A stretch of DNA of 23,261 nt, from positions 1 through 23,261 of the forward strand of contig NZ_BAABDD010000049.1 of assembly GCF_039539445.1 (NCBI RefSeq). The letters run 5' to 3'. Source of the stretch: Salinactinospora qingdaonensis. GTDB lineage: Bacteria > Actinomycetota > Actinomycetes > Streptosporangiales > Streptosporangiaceae. The notes beneath the pieces are model-generated. The model was not told the DNA's origin, did not search any database, and worked only from the letters and a program-made list of their open reading frames with translations. Of the stretch, positions 1 to 6,964 are shown piece by piece (the first letter of the stretch is position 1; each line of letters begins with the position of its first letter). A program made the translations under genes and the position numbers.

Positions 1-141
1 CCCGTCCCGAGAGGTTTTCCTTCCCCGGGGCCAGACCCCCTCAGCCGCCCCCCACTTTCATGCGCAGCCCCTGATCACTACACACCACCTGCGCATAGAA
101 AACACACCCACCCCTCCACCAGCCAACCATTGCGTTGCTTT

Positions 142-435
142 CTATTCCTTTTTCTTGGAATGTTTCGACAGGTAGTCGATGTAGATCGGCCGTAGCGCCT
201 CATGGAGTCGCGAGTCGCCTCTACGGGCGGCCAGAAGCTCGTTGAACAGTCCTGACGCTTGCGCTATACCCGCCTCTCCCGCTTTCGGGCGATCAGCCAT
301 GACTTCAGCCGTAGGGATGCTCCGGATCAACTCCCAAAAGAACCCCACATCCCAGCGGCGCTTCGCGAGGGCTGTCGCCCGTTCCCGCAGCTCTTCTGTC
401 GATAGCTGAGCCAGTTCCTCGTCTTCGTCACTCAT
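142..435 (-). CDS. conserved hypothetical protein, 97 aa
   Basis: Small soluble, charged protein without a signal peptide or membrane segment. It opens with an acidic stretch (MSDEDEELAQLSTEELRERA), has an aromatic-rich helix near residues 27-38 (RRWDVGFFWELI) and ends in PIYIDYLSKHSKKKE with a basic tail. I believe similar short proteins occur widely in Streptosporangiales and related actinobacteria, but I know of no function and assign none. The ATG at 435 is preceded on the minus strand by a clear GGGAGGAA ribosome-binding site, which supports real translation and this start. It is divergent from the B12-binding mutase subunit, with about 140 bp between the two starts that must hold both promoters. 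Predicted mostly helical. The reality of the gene is fairly sure; its role is unknown. Confidence 0.75.
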   Translation of the reverse strand: MSDEDEELAQLSTEELRERATALAKRRWDVGFFWELIRSIPTAEVMADRPKAGEAGIAQASGLFNELLAARRGDSRLHEALRPIYIDYLSKHSKKKE

Positions 436-574
436 CTTTCCTCCCTCACCACGCTCCTTCCCACAGCTACGGCGAGCTATCGGCTACCCTGCCAGTGCAT
501 ACAGATCTACCCAGCACGCTCACGCCACGTCCCACAAGGACACTCGCGGAAGCGGAGATACGGAGAGGTCGGCC

Positions 575-985
575 ATGAGCGCGTCAGCAGCGGTTCGAGT
601 CATCCTCGCCAAACCAGGGCTCGACGGCCACGATCGCGGAATCAAGATCGTCGCTCGCGCATTGCGCGACGCCGGCGTAGAAGTGATTTACACAGGGCTG
701 CGGCAGACACCCGAGATGATCGTCAACGCGGCGTTGCAGGAGGACGCGGACGCGATCGGCCTGTCCGTCCTCTCCGGCGCGCACATGACGCTGTTCAGTC
801 GCGTGCTCGAACTACTGCGCGACAACGACGCCACCGACATCAAGGTCTTCGGTGGCGGCATCATCCCCGAGGACGACATCCCCGAACTCCAACGACTCGG
901 GGTCGAGAAGGTCTTCACCCCCGGTGCGAGTACCAGCGAGATCACCGAGTGGGTACAGGCCAACATCGCAGCGGTGACAGCCTGA
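575..985 (+). CDS. icmB: cobalamin-binding small subunit of an acyl-CoA mutase (IcmB-like)
   Basis: This 136-residue protein is a stand-alone B12-binding domain. It has the base-off signature D-x-H-x-x-G as LDGHDRG (residues 16-22, His19 the expected lower cobalt ligand), followed by SVLSG (64-68) and GGGIIP (93-98), all typical of the methylmalonyl-CoA mutase superfamily. The length matches the small subunit of isobutyryl-CoA mutase from Streptomyces (about 136 aa), which interconverts isobutyryl-CoA and n-butyryl-CoA with a separate large subunit; none is encoded here. From memory, S. coelicolor icmB also lies a short distance upstream of sucCD, which favours this name. The ATG at 575 follows a GGAGAG site. 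Alternatives are the small subunit of 2-hydroxyisobutyryl-CoA mutase or of another split mutase; the partner subunit would decide. Confidence 0.85.
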   Translation: MSASAAVRVILAKPGLDGHDRGIKIVARALRDAGVEVIYTGLRQTPEMIVNAALQEDADAIGLSVLSGAHMTLFSRVLELLRDNDATDIKVFGGGIIPEDDIPELQRLGVEKVFTPGASTSEITEWVQANIAAVTA

Positions 986-1154
986 CACGTCTGACACGAG
1001 CGTCTTTGGCAGGCGGTCCGGACGTCGAGGGAGACGCTGTGTCCGGCGCGTCCAGCCCCGACCCACCACCCAAGCCGCAACCCTTGACCGCGTGTCTCAG
1101 CCCCGACGGGTGCGGCTGCCTGCAAGGGGCCGCCCTGGCGGGTGAAAGCGCCGC

Positions 1155-1200
1155 TCACACCCCAACATCAGCAGTGTGAACCGGTGTGAATCCTCACACT
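1155..1200. promoter_or_regulatory. phased GTGTGA/TCACAC array, possible operator
   Basis: Four copies of one hexamer occur in 45 bases: TCACAC at 1155-1160, GTGTGA at 1174-1179 and 1184-1189, and TCACAC at 1194-1199. The last three start exactly 10 bp apart, about one helical turn. The inner pair forms GTGTGA-ATCC-TCACAC, and the outer pair forms AGTGTGA-N14-TCACACT. The half-site resembles a CRP-type TGTGA half-site, but the spacers (4 or 14) do not match the usual N6. It lies about 240 bp upstream of sucC. That it is an operator is inference. Confidence 0.4.
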
Positions 1201-1282
1201 TGGTACCGCCGATCATGGGCATAACCCGGGAAAAAAGCCGCATTCGTCCGGTTCGATGGCTGGTCGACCCCGCCCCGGTGTC

Positions 1283-1303
1283 CTCTGTCAAGGCCAGACA
1301 GAG
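1283..1303 (+). other. 7-bp hairpin upstream of sucC
   Basis: CTCTGTC at 1283-1289 is the perfect complement of GACAGAG at 1297-1303, with a 7-base loop. No T-tract follows, so it is not an obvious intrinsic terminator. It may be an operator or part of the sucC leader; its function is unknown. Confidence 0.3.
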
Positions 1304-1439
1304 CTAAGCTTCCGCATGTTGCGGATGGCCTACTTCTGACGATCTTCCAACGCGGCTGATCCTTATAAGGTTCCGCTGCTTGAGGGACACGACCTCCGCA
1401 CGAGACCGCACAGCCAGCGAGTTACAAGGACGGACCCTC

Positions 1440-2624
1440 GTGGACCTGTTCGAATACCAGGCGAAGGAAATCTTCGCGGAGTTTGGGGTTCCCGTACCCC
1501 AGGGAAAGGTGGCGAGCACGCCCGATGAGGTGCGTGCGATCGCCGAAGAATTCGCGGCGGCAGGTAAGTCCCGTGTTGTCATCAAGGCCCAGGTGAAGAC
1601 CGGAGGCCGTGGCAAGGCCGGCGGCGTCAAAGTCGCCGACGACGCCGACGACGCCGTTGCCAAGGCACAGCAGATCCTGGGCATGGACATCAAGGGCCAC
1701 ACCGTTCACCGGGTGTTGGTGGAGGAAGCCAGCGACATCGCGCAGGAGTACTACTTCTCCTTCCTGCTCGATCGGGCCCAGCGCACCTTCCTCTCGATCT
1801 GCTCCGCCGAGGGCGGTGTCGAGATCGAGGAGGTCGCGGCCACGAACCCCGACGCTGTGGCCAAGGTGTCGATCGACGCTTTGAAGGGGGCTTCCCCCGA
1901 GGTCGCGGCCGACATCGTCAAGCAAGGCAAGTTGCCCGAGGCAGCCGCCGCGGGCGCCGTCGAAGTCATCACCAAGCTGTGGGATGCCTTCGTCGGCAAA
2001 GACGCCACGCTCGTCGAGGTCAACCCGCTCATCCTTACCGGGGATGGTCGTGTCGTCGCCCTTGACGGCAAGGTCACCCTCGACACCAACGCCGAGTTCC
2101 GCCAGGATCTGGAGGCGCTCGCCTCCGCAGCCGAGGGCGACCCGCTTGAGGTGCAGGCGAGGGACAAGGGACTCAACTACGTCAAGCTCGACGGTCAGGT
2201 CGGCATTATCGGTAACGGGGCCGGCCTCGTGATGTCGACGCTGGACGTGGTGGCCTACGCCGGCGAACAGCACGGCGGTGTCGCCCCGGCCAACTTCCTC
2301 GACATCGGTGGTGGTGCCTCGGCCGAGGTCATGGCCAACGGTCTGGAGATTGTCCTGGGCGACCCGGGCGTGCGCAGTGTTTTCGTCAACGTTTTCGGCG
2401 GTATCACCGCTTGCGACGCGGTTGCCAACGGGATCGTTCACGCCTTGGAGCTGCTGGAGTCCCGGGGCGAGGACGTGTCCAAGCCGCTGGTGGTGCGGCT
2501 GGACGGTAACAACGCCGAGCTCGGCCGGAGCATCCTGACCGAGCGCGCGCACCCGGCGGTACGCCAGGTCGCCACCATGGACGGAGCGGCCGACCAGGCC
2601 GCCGAGCTGGCCGCGGCCAAGTAA
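1440..2624 (+). CDS. sucC: succinyl-CoA synthetase (ADP-forming) beta subunit
   Basis: Beta subunit of succinate-CoA ligase, which with SucD converts succinyl-CoA to succinate in the TCA cycle while phosphorylating a nucleoside diphosphate. The 394-residue length matches the family (about 388). It begins MDLFEYQAKEIFAEFGVPVP, the standard ATP-grasp start, carries the nucleotide-binding stretch VIKAQVKTGGRGKAGGVK, the metal/nucleotide loop EVNPLIL, and the C-terminal ligase domain with GIIGNGAGLVMSTLDV and a GGGAS loop. The GTG at 1440 is chosen because AAGGA lies 9 bases upstream and homologues begin at this methionine; the open frame runs 20 codons further upstream without support. sucD follows after 23 bases, so the two are an operon. 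Confidence 0.97.
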   Translation: MDLFEYQAKEIFAEFGVPVPQGKVASTPDEVRAIAEEFAAAGKSRVVIKAQVKTGGRGKAGGVKVADDADDAVAKAQQILGMDIKGHTVHRVLVEEASDIAQEYYFSFLLDRAQRTFLSICSAEGGVEIEEVAATNPDAVAKVSIDALKGASPEVAADIVKQGKLPEAAAAGAVEVITKLWDAFVGKDATLVEVNPLILTGDGRVVALDGKVTLDTNAEFRQDLEALASAAEGDPLEVQARDKGLNYVKLDGQVGIIGNGAGLVMSTLDVVAYAGEQHGGVAPANFLDIGGGASAEVMANGLEIVLGDPGVRSVFVNVFGGITACDAVANGIVHALELLESRGEDVSKPLVVRLDGNNAELGRSILTERAHPAVRQVATMDGAADQAAELAAAK

Positions 2625-2647
2625 AGCTGGGGACAGGGGAAGACACA

Positions 2648-3526
2648 ATGTCGATTTTTCTGAGCAAGGACAGCAAGGTCCTCGTCCAGGGCATGACGGG
2701 CGCGGAAGGCAGCAAGCACACGCGCCGGATGCTGGCCTCCGGCACCAATATCGTCGGTGGCGTCAACCCGCGCAAGGCCGGTCAGAACGTGGAGTTCGAC
2801 GGGACCGCTGTGCCGGTGTTCGGCTCGGTTTCCCAGGGCATGGCCGAGACAGGGGCCAACGTCACGGTGATCTTCGTGCCGCCGAAGTTCGCCAAGGACG
2901 CCGTGGTCGAGGCGGTCGACTCCGGCATCGAACTCGCGGTGGTCATCACCGAGGGGATTCCCGTGCATGACACCGCGGCGTTTTGGGCCTACGCCACCGA
3001 AAAGGGCAACCGTACCCGCATCGTGGGGCCGAACTGCCCGGGAGTGATCTCGCCCGGCCAGTCCAACGCGGGCATCATTCCCGCAGACATCACCAAGCCG
3101 GGGCGCATCGGGCTGGTTTCCAAGAGCGGCACGCTGACGTACCAGATGATGTACGAGCTGCGCGACATCGGCTTCTCGACCTGTGTGGGCATCGGCGGTG
3201 ACCCGATCATCGGCACCACCCACATCGACGCGCTGGCCGCGTTCGAGGCCGACCCCGACACCGATGCCATCGTCATGATCGGCGAGATCGGTGGCGATGC
3301 CGAGGAGCGCGCCGCGGACTTCATCCAGGCGAACGTCTCCAAGCCGGTCGTGGGCTATGTCGCCGGTTTCACCGCACCAGAGGGTAAGACCATGGGTCAC
3401 GCGGGCGCCATCGTCTCCGGCTCGGCCGGTACCGCCGCGGCCAAGAAGGAAGCGCTCGAAGCCGCCGGCGTCAAGGTGGGCAAGACGCCGAGCGAGACCG
3501 CTGAACTGGCTCGCGCGCTGTTCTAA
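2648..3526 (+). CDS. sucD: succinyl-CoA synthetase alpha subunit
   Basis: Alpha subunit of succinate-CoA ligase, 292 residues, normal for the family. The N-terminal CoA-binding Rossmann domain has VLVQGMTGAEGSKHTRRML; the central region has GPNCPGVISPG and SKSGTLTYQ. The phosphorylated active-site histidine is His251 in KTMGHAGAIVSG. A GGGGAA ribosome-binding site precedes the ATG, and the gene follows sucC by 23 bases, fitting the alpha2beta2 or alpha-beta complex made from one transcript. A strong GC-rich hairpin about 60 bases downstream probably ends the operon. Confidence 0.97.
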   Translation: MSIFLSKDSKVLVQGMTGAEGSKHTRRMLASGTNIVGGVNPRKAGQNVEFDGTAVPVFGSVSQGMAETGANVTVIFVPPKFAKDAVVEAVDSGIELAVVITEGIPVHDTAAFWAYATEKGNRTRIVGPNCPGVISPGQSNAGIIPADITKPGRIGLVSKSGTLTYQMMYELRDIGFSTCVGIGGDPIIGTTHIDALAAFEADPDTDAIVMIGEIGGDAEERAADFIQANVSKPVVGYVAGFTAPEGKTMGHAGAIVSGSAGTAAAKKEALEAAGVKVGKTPSETAELARALF

Positions 3527-3584
3527 CGGCAGAGCGCAATGGGTGGGGCTTTCGGTGAGTTCCACTCGGTGGCTCCCCCACTGT

Positions 3585-3616
3585 CTTCGGCCCGCTGCCG
3601 CTGTGGCGGGCCGAAG
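3585..3616 (+). terminator. GC-rich terminator hairpin after sucCD
   Basis: CTTCGGCCCGC (3585-3595) pairs perfectly over 11 bp with GCGGGCCGAAG (3606-3616) around a 10-base loop. It sits 58 bases after the sucD stop. No U-tract follows, which is common for actinobacterial terminators. Confidence 0.65.
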
Positions 3617-3810
3617 TGCTGTTACGGCGCAGGCTTTTCCTCTCCGCGCCGACGGCGCGTGACTCTTCCCGATCTCGTTACGGTCGCGAGCCGCGGCGGC
3701 CCCACCGCGGGTGGCCTCCCGCCGGACTACCACAGGGGGGCTGCGCGGCCCCGGCGACACGCCCGGAGTCAACCTTCGCTCCCGGGCGTTGCGGCTGCAA
3801 GCATGGGAGC

Positions 3811-5373
3811 GTGCCTCCAGCTTCTTCCCCGCAGTCGTCCCCCTCCGCAGTCGCCGCTTCCCCAACGTCGGGCAGACGTGGCGCCCGTACGCCCGCCGGA
3901 GCGGGAAGGGGGGCCGCCGAGCAGTCCCGACCGTTGTATACGACCGGCGGGATCGCAGCGGCCTCAGCCGCCGCTATCGGCCTCGCCACCTTGATGACGC
4001 TCACACTCATCGGCTGGGTGGCTGCCCCGCGCGCGACCTTCGGCGAGAGTGTCGGCGACGTGTTCCGGGTGGCGGTGCAGGCATGGCTGGTCGGTCACCA
4101 TGTGGGCTTCGCGGTCCCTGGCGGGTCGGTGGGCATGCTGCCGTTGGGCCTGGTGGTCCTCCCGGGCCTGTTGCTGTACCGGGCGGGGCGCCGTCTGGCG
4201 CAGCACTGTTGGCTGCCGCGGCTGCGCAACACGTTCTCGGCCGCGTTGGCCCTCGCCGGCCCCTACGCCGCCATCTCCGGGACGCTGGCGCTCATCGGCC
4301 GCACCGAGGTGGTGCGTCCAGGTGTGCTGCAAGCTCTCGTCGCGGGGTTCGTTTTGGCGTTCTTGGCGGGGGGCTTGGGGGTACTGCGGCAGCTCCTGCG
4401 GGACAAGCGGCTCGGCTGGTCCAGGATGCTGGAGTTGATGCCGGCGCGCTCACGGTCGCTGCTGGTGGGCACGGCCAGTGCGACCGCTACGCTGCTGCTG
4501 GCCGGCACAGTGCTGTTCTTCACGTCGCTGCTGCTCAACATCGGCGAAGCGGTGGAGGTGACCCGAGGGCTGTCTCCCGGCTGGGTCGGTGGGGTGCTGC
4601 TGGTGTTGACGCAACTGCTCTACCTGCCCAACGCCGTGATCTTTGGCATGTCCTATGCGGTGGGGCCGGGGTTCGCCGTGGGCACCGGCACCATGGTCGC
4701 TCCCACAGGGGTGGCGCTGGGGCCGTTGCCACAACTGCCCATGTTGGCGGCGCTGCCCGAGAGCGGTCCCGCGCCGCTGGTTTCGCTCTTGGCACTGGCG
4801 GCTCCCTTCATCGCCGGTGGGGTGGGGGGCGCGTGGACACTGCGCAGTGCTCCGGCGGTGGTCAGTGAGGCAGCCCCCCTGTGGGGGTTCGTCTGCGGGC
4901 TGACCACGGGAGTGTTGTGCGCTGTGCTGGCGCTTCTGGCCGGTGGCCCGCTGGGGGGTGAGCGCCTGGTCGATGTCGGACCCTCGCCCTGGCAGGTGGG
5001 GCTGGTCACCGCGTTGCAGGTGGGGGTGACGGCGGCGGTGACGGCCTGGGTCGCCAACTGGCTGCATTTCCGGCGTTCGGCTCAGGAGCAGGCCGAGCGT
5101 GACGCCCCTGATCGTGCGGCGCCGGTGCCGGCGCGGCAGAGCACCGAGAGCGGGGCCGGTGCCGGCGCGGACAGCCGTGGGCGGCGCCGGTGGCCCATAC
5201 GGCTGTCCTGGCCGTCGCTGCCGCTACGGCTGAGGTGGGGGCGCGCCGCCGCCCGCGAGGAGGCCGACGCCGAGGAGTTGTACGGGATCACCTATGAGGC
5301 ATGGCGCAGTGAGGAGAGCTCGGTGGAGGCGACCCCGGACGTGGGGGAGCGGGACGCCTCTCGCAAAGTCTGA
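3811..5373 (+). CDS. DUF6350 family integral membrane protein
   Basis: Large polytopic membrane protein, 520 residues from the GTG at 3811, with about eight to ten hydrophobic helices (first near RPLYTTGGIAAASAAAIGLATL, last near WQVGLVTALQVGVTAAVTAWV) and a long hydrophilic, presumably cytoplasmic C-terminal tail rich in Arg, Ala and Glu. The family (DUF6350, formerly noted as cell-division or permease-like) commonly sits between sucCD and purN in actinobacteria; its function is not established. The start is uncertain. The open frame extends back to 3616, but that stretch overlaps the sucCD terminator and reads as low-complexity Arg/Pro sequence. GTG 3811 has GGGAG very close upstream, and TTG 3934 is another option. 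It runs convergent to the next gene with 4 bases between stop codons. Confidence 0.8.
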   Translation: MPPASSPQSSPSAVAASPTSGRRGARTPAGAGRGAAEQSRPLYTTGGIAAASAAAIGLATLMTLTLIGWVAAPRATFGESVGDVFRVAVQAWLVGHHVGFAVPGGSVGMLPLGLVVLPGLLLYRAGRRLAQHCWLPRLRNTFSAALALAGPYAAISGTLALIGRTEVVRPGVLQALVAGFVLAFLAGGLGVLRQLLRDKRLGWSRMLELMPARSRSLLVGTASATATLLLAGTVLFFTSLLLNIGEAVEVTRGLSPGWVGGVLLVLTQLLYLPNAVIFGMSYAVGPGFAVGTGTMVAPTGVALGPLPQLPMLAALPESGPAPLVSLLALAAPFIAGGVGGAWTLRSAPAVVSEAAPLWGFVCGLTTGVLCAVLALLAGGPLGGERLVDVGPSPWQVGLVTALQVGVTAAVTAWVANWLHFRRSAQEQAERDAPDRAAPVPARQSTESGAGAGADSRGRRRWPIRLSWPSLPLRLRWGRAAAREEADAEELYGITYEAWRSEESSVEATPDVGERDASRKV

Positions 5374-5377
5374 GGTG

Positions 5378-5818
5378 CTAGGGCGTGCCTACGCTCATCC
5401 CCAGGGCCGGCAAGAACGACTCTGCGCGCTCTTCGGATATGCCCAGTCTTTCGGAGACGGCCTGTTGCAACGTCGCGTCGCACTGGTCCTGGATCTTCAC
5501 GGTGTGGGCTTGGCTGGAGCACGAGTCCCATGCGCTGCGCTCGTCCCATAGCACAATGTTGAAACTGATGTAGACGATCGAGAGGGCCACCCCGAGACCG
5601 CCGATGATTACGCTCATCGTCGCCCCGGGCGCCGTCGCCTGGTTTTGTCGCGCCGCCCGCCGGGCGCGCTGACCTTGGGCGATACCGAAAATCGACAGCA
5701 GCACCCCGAAGGGTTGTAGGAACAGTCCGGCAGTGGAGAAGAAGAGTCCCCACAATCCACCCCGTTCCGCATTGGACTCTGGTCCGTCGCTGCGCGTTGA
5801 CGACGGCTCGTTTGACAC
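5378..5818 (-). CDS. small membrane protein with two helices, DUF4190-like
   Basis: 146-residue protein with a short hydrophilic N-terminus, two membrane segments near residues 22-46 and 67-90 joined by a basic loop (GQRARRAARQNQ), and a C-terminal domain of about 55 residues. The two-helix arrangement with a short basic linker resembles DUF4190-type proteins; this is a family-level guess. The C-terminal part contains two cysteines (100 and 113) that could form a disulfide if it faces outward. The GTG at 5818 follows an AAGGAG site on the minus strand. It is convergent with the DUF6350 gene, leaving no room for an intergenic terminator. The function is unknown. Confidence 0.75.
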   Translation of the reverse strand: MSNEPSSTRSDGPESNAERGGLWGLFFSTAGLFLQPFGVLLSIFGIAQGQRARRAARQNQATAPGATMSVIIGGLGVALSIVYISFNIVLWDERSAWDSCSSQAHTVKIQDQCDATLQQAVSERLGISEERAESFLPALGMSVGTP

Positions 5819-6310
5819 CTGTGCTCCTTCGCGGGTGGGGACATGATGGGACTGCTATGGCTGTGCCGACCTGCGTGGTTACGCGCGCCGGCGACTGCGT
5901 AGCGGCTCCTGCTGGAATAGACGCTACCGGGTCTTATCCGAATGTGCTTCGCCTCCTCGGGCAGGCGCCTTGGGGTGTGCCGGTAGCCTGCGAAGGCGAT
6001 AGCGGAGGTGCTCACCCACTTTCCGTCCATCGCCTGTCCTCGCCGCCCGTCCAAAAGACAGAACCTAGCGCCGGGGCGGAGGCGGCCGCCTGGTCGGGGC
6101 GGCGGCCTACGGTCCAATCGAGAATCACCCCCCTCAGGCGAGTGAAGACGTTAACGGTAGAGATAAGGTGGGCGCGCGGGCAGGCCGCGTATGCGCTGCC
6201 GCCCTCCCGCCATGGGTGCACGCACCGCCCCGATTCTGCGCCGCTCACGACGCGCCGCGCGGGGGATCGCCACGTGCACCCTCGATGCTTCTCACGAGGA
6301 GGAATGTCCC
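5819..6310. other. gene-free leader region upstream of purN
   Basis: About 490 bases between the start of the small membrane protein and purN. Open frames here have no ribosome-binding sites and read as Arg/Pro/Ala-rich shadows. A plausible sigma-70-type promoter for purN lies at 6142-6169. I looked for a purine or ZTP riboswitch and did not find the conserved blocks. Confidence 0.5.
6142..6169 (+). promoter_or_regulatory. candidate promoter for purN-purH
   Basis: GTGAAG (6142-6147), a 16-base spacer that contains the palindrome CGTTAACG, then TAAGGT (6164-6169), a good actinobacterial -10. The -35 is a weak match to TTGAC. It would give a leader of about 135 bases before purN. Confidence 0.35.
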
Positions 6311-6934
6311 CTGTCGGCGCGAGTAGTCGTTTTGGTCTCGGGTGCGGGCAGCAATATGGCTGCCCTGCTCGAAGCGTCCACTGACCCCGCCTATGGCGCG
6401 GCTGTTGTGGCTGTCGGCGCCGACCGCGAGGGGACAGAGGGCATTGCGAGGGCCGAGCGGGCGGGGTTCGCCACGTTCGTGACGCCTTTTTCCAAGTTCG
6501 CCGATCGAGCGGAGTGGAACGCCGAACTGGCTGAGCGCATCGGTGCTTACGAGCCCGATCTCGTGGTTTCCGCCGGATTCATGCGACTGCTCGGCCCAGA
6601 GGTGCTCAACCGCTATACCGTCATCAACATCCACCCCGCGCTGCTTCCCGCCTTCCCGGGTGCGCACGCCGTGCGTGACGCGCTGGCCTATGGAGTGAAG
6701 ATCACGGGCGCGACGGTGCATATCGTCGATGAGGGAGTTGATACCGGGCCGGTCATTGATCAGGTCGCGGTTCGGGTGGAGCCCGGTGACGATGTGGCGA
6801 GCTTGCACGCGCGCATCAAGACGGTCGAGCGCGAGATGTTGGTCGACGTCGTCGGCCGCCTGGCACGCGAGGGGTGGACCCTGCGCGACCGTGACGTGAG
6901 GTTGGGGTCAGGTCCCGCCTCTACCCATGAGTAG
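6311..6934 (+). CDS. purN: phosphoribosylglycinamide formyltransferase
   Basis: GAR transformylase, the third step of purine synthesis, moving a formyl group from 10-formyl-THF to glycinamide ribonucleotide. From 6311 it is 207 residues, normal for PurN. Seen motifs are VLVSGAGSNMAALL (phosphate/GAR binding), AGFMRLLG, NIHPALLPAFPGAH with catalytic Asn106 and His108, and ATVHIVDEGVDTGPVI with Asp144. The start is unusual: an ideal GAGGAGGAA site (6296-6304) lies 6 bases before CTG at 6311, giving L/M-SARVVVLVSG, as homologues begin. The only ATG at that site (6304) is out of frame, and in-frame ATGs at 6191 and 6212 would add an Arg-rich extension without a ribosome-binding site. purH follows after 30 bases. 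Confidence 0.93.
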   Translation: MSARVVVLVSGAGSNMAALLEASTDPAYGAAVVAVGADREGTEGIARAERAGFATFVTPFSKFADRAEWNAELAERIGAYEPDLVVSAGFMRLLGPEVLNRYTVINIHPALLPAFPGAHAVRDALAYGVKITGATVHIVDEGVDTGPVIDQVAVRVEPGDDVASLHARIKTVEREMLVDVVGRLAREGWTLRDRDVRLGSGPASTHE

Positions 6935-6964
6935 TCAATCCGGCGACGTGACGGAGGAGAACCG

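Larger units (their letters stand above)
986..1439. other. gene-free region between icmB-like gene and sucC
   Basis: About 450 bases with no convincing gene; the open frames across it lack ribosome-binding sites and are shadows of GC-rich sequence. It holds three symmetrical elements, listed separately or as findings: a set of GTGTGA/TCACAC hexamers at 1155-1200, a 7-bp hairpin at 1283-1303 and the 10-bp palindrome CCTTATAAGG at 1361-1370. The sucC promoter must lie here, but I cannot place a -35/-10 pair with confidence. Confidence 0.6.

Noticed and set aside
1361..1370. CCTTATAAGG palindrome as the sucC -10 element
   Set aside because: It contains TATAAG, but no acceptable -35 lies 16-18 bases upstream; kept only as a note.
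3616..3810. 65-residue N-terminal extension of the DUF6350 protein
   Set aside because: It begins at the end of the sucCD terminator hairpin and reads as low-complexity Arg/Pro sequence without a ribosome-binding site.
5819..6310. ZTP or purine riboswitch upstream of purN
   Set aside because: A CCGCCTGG string occurs at 6087-6094, but the other conserved blocks of the ZTP motif are missing, and no purine-aptamer core is present.
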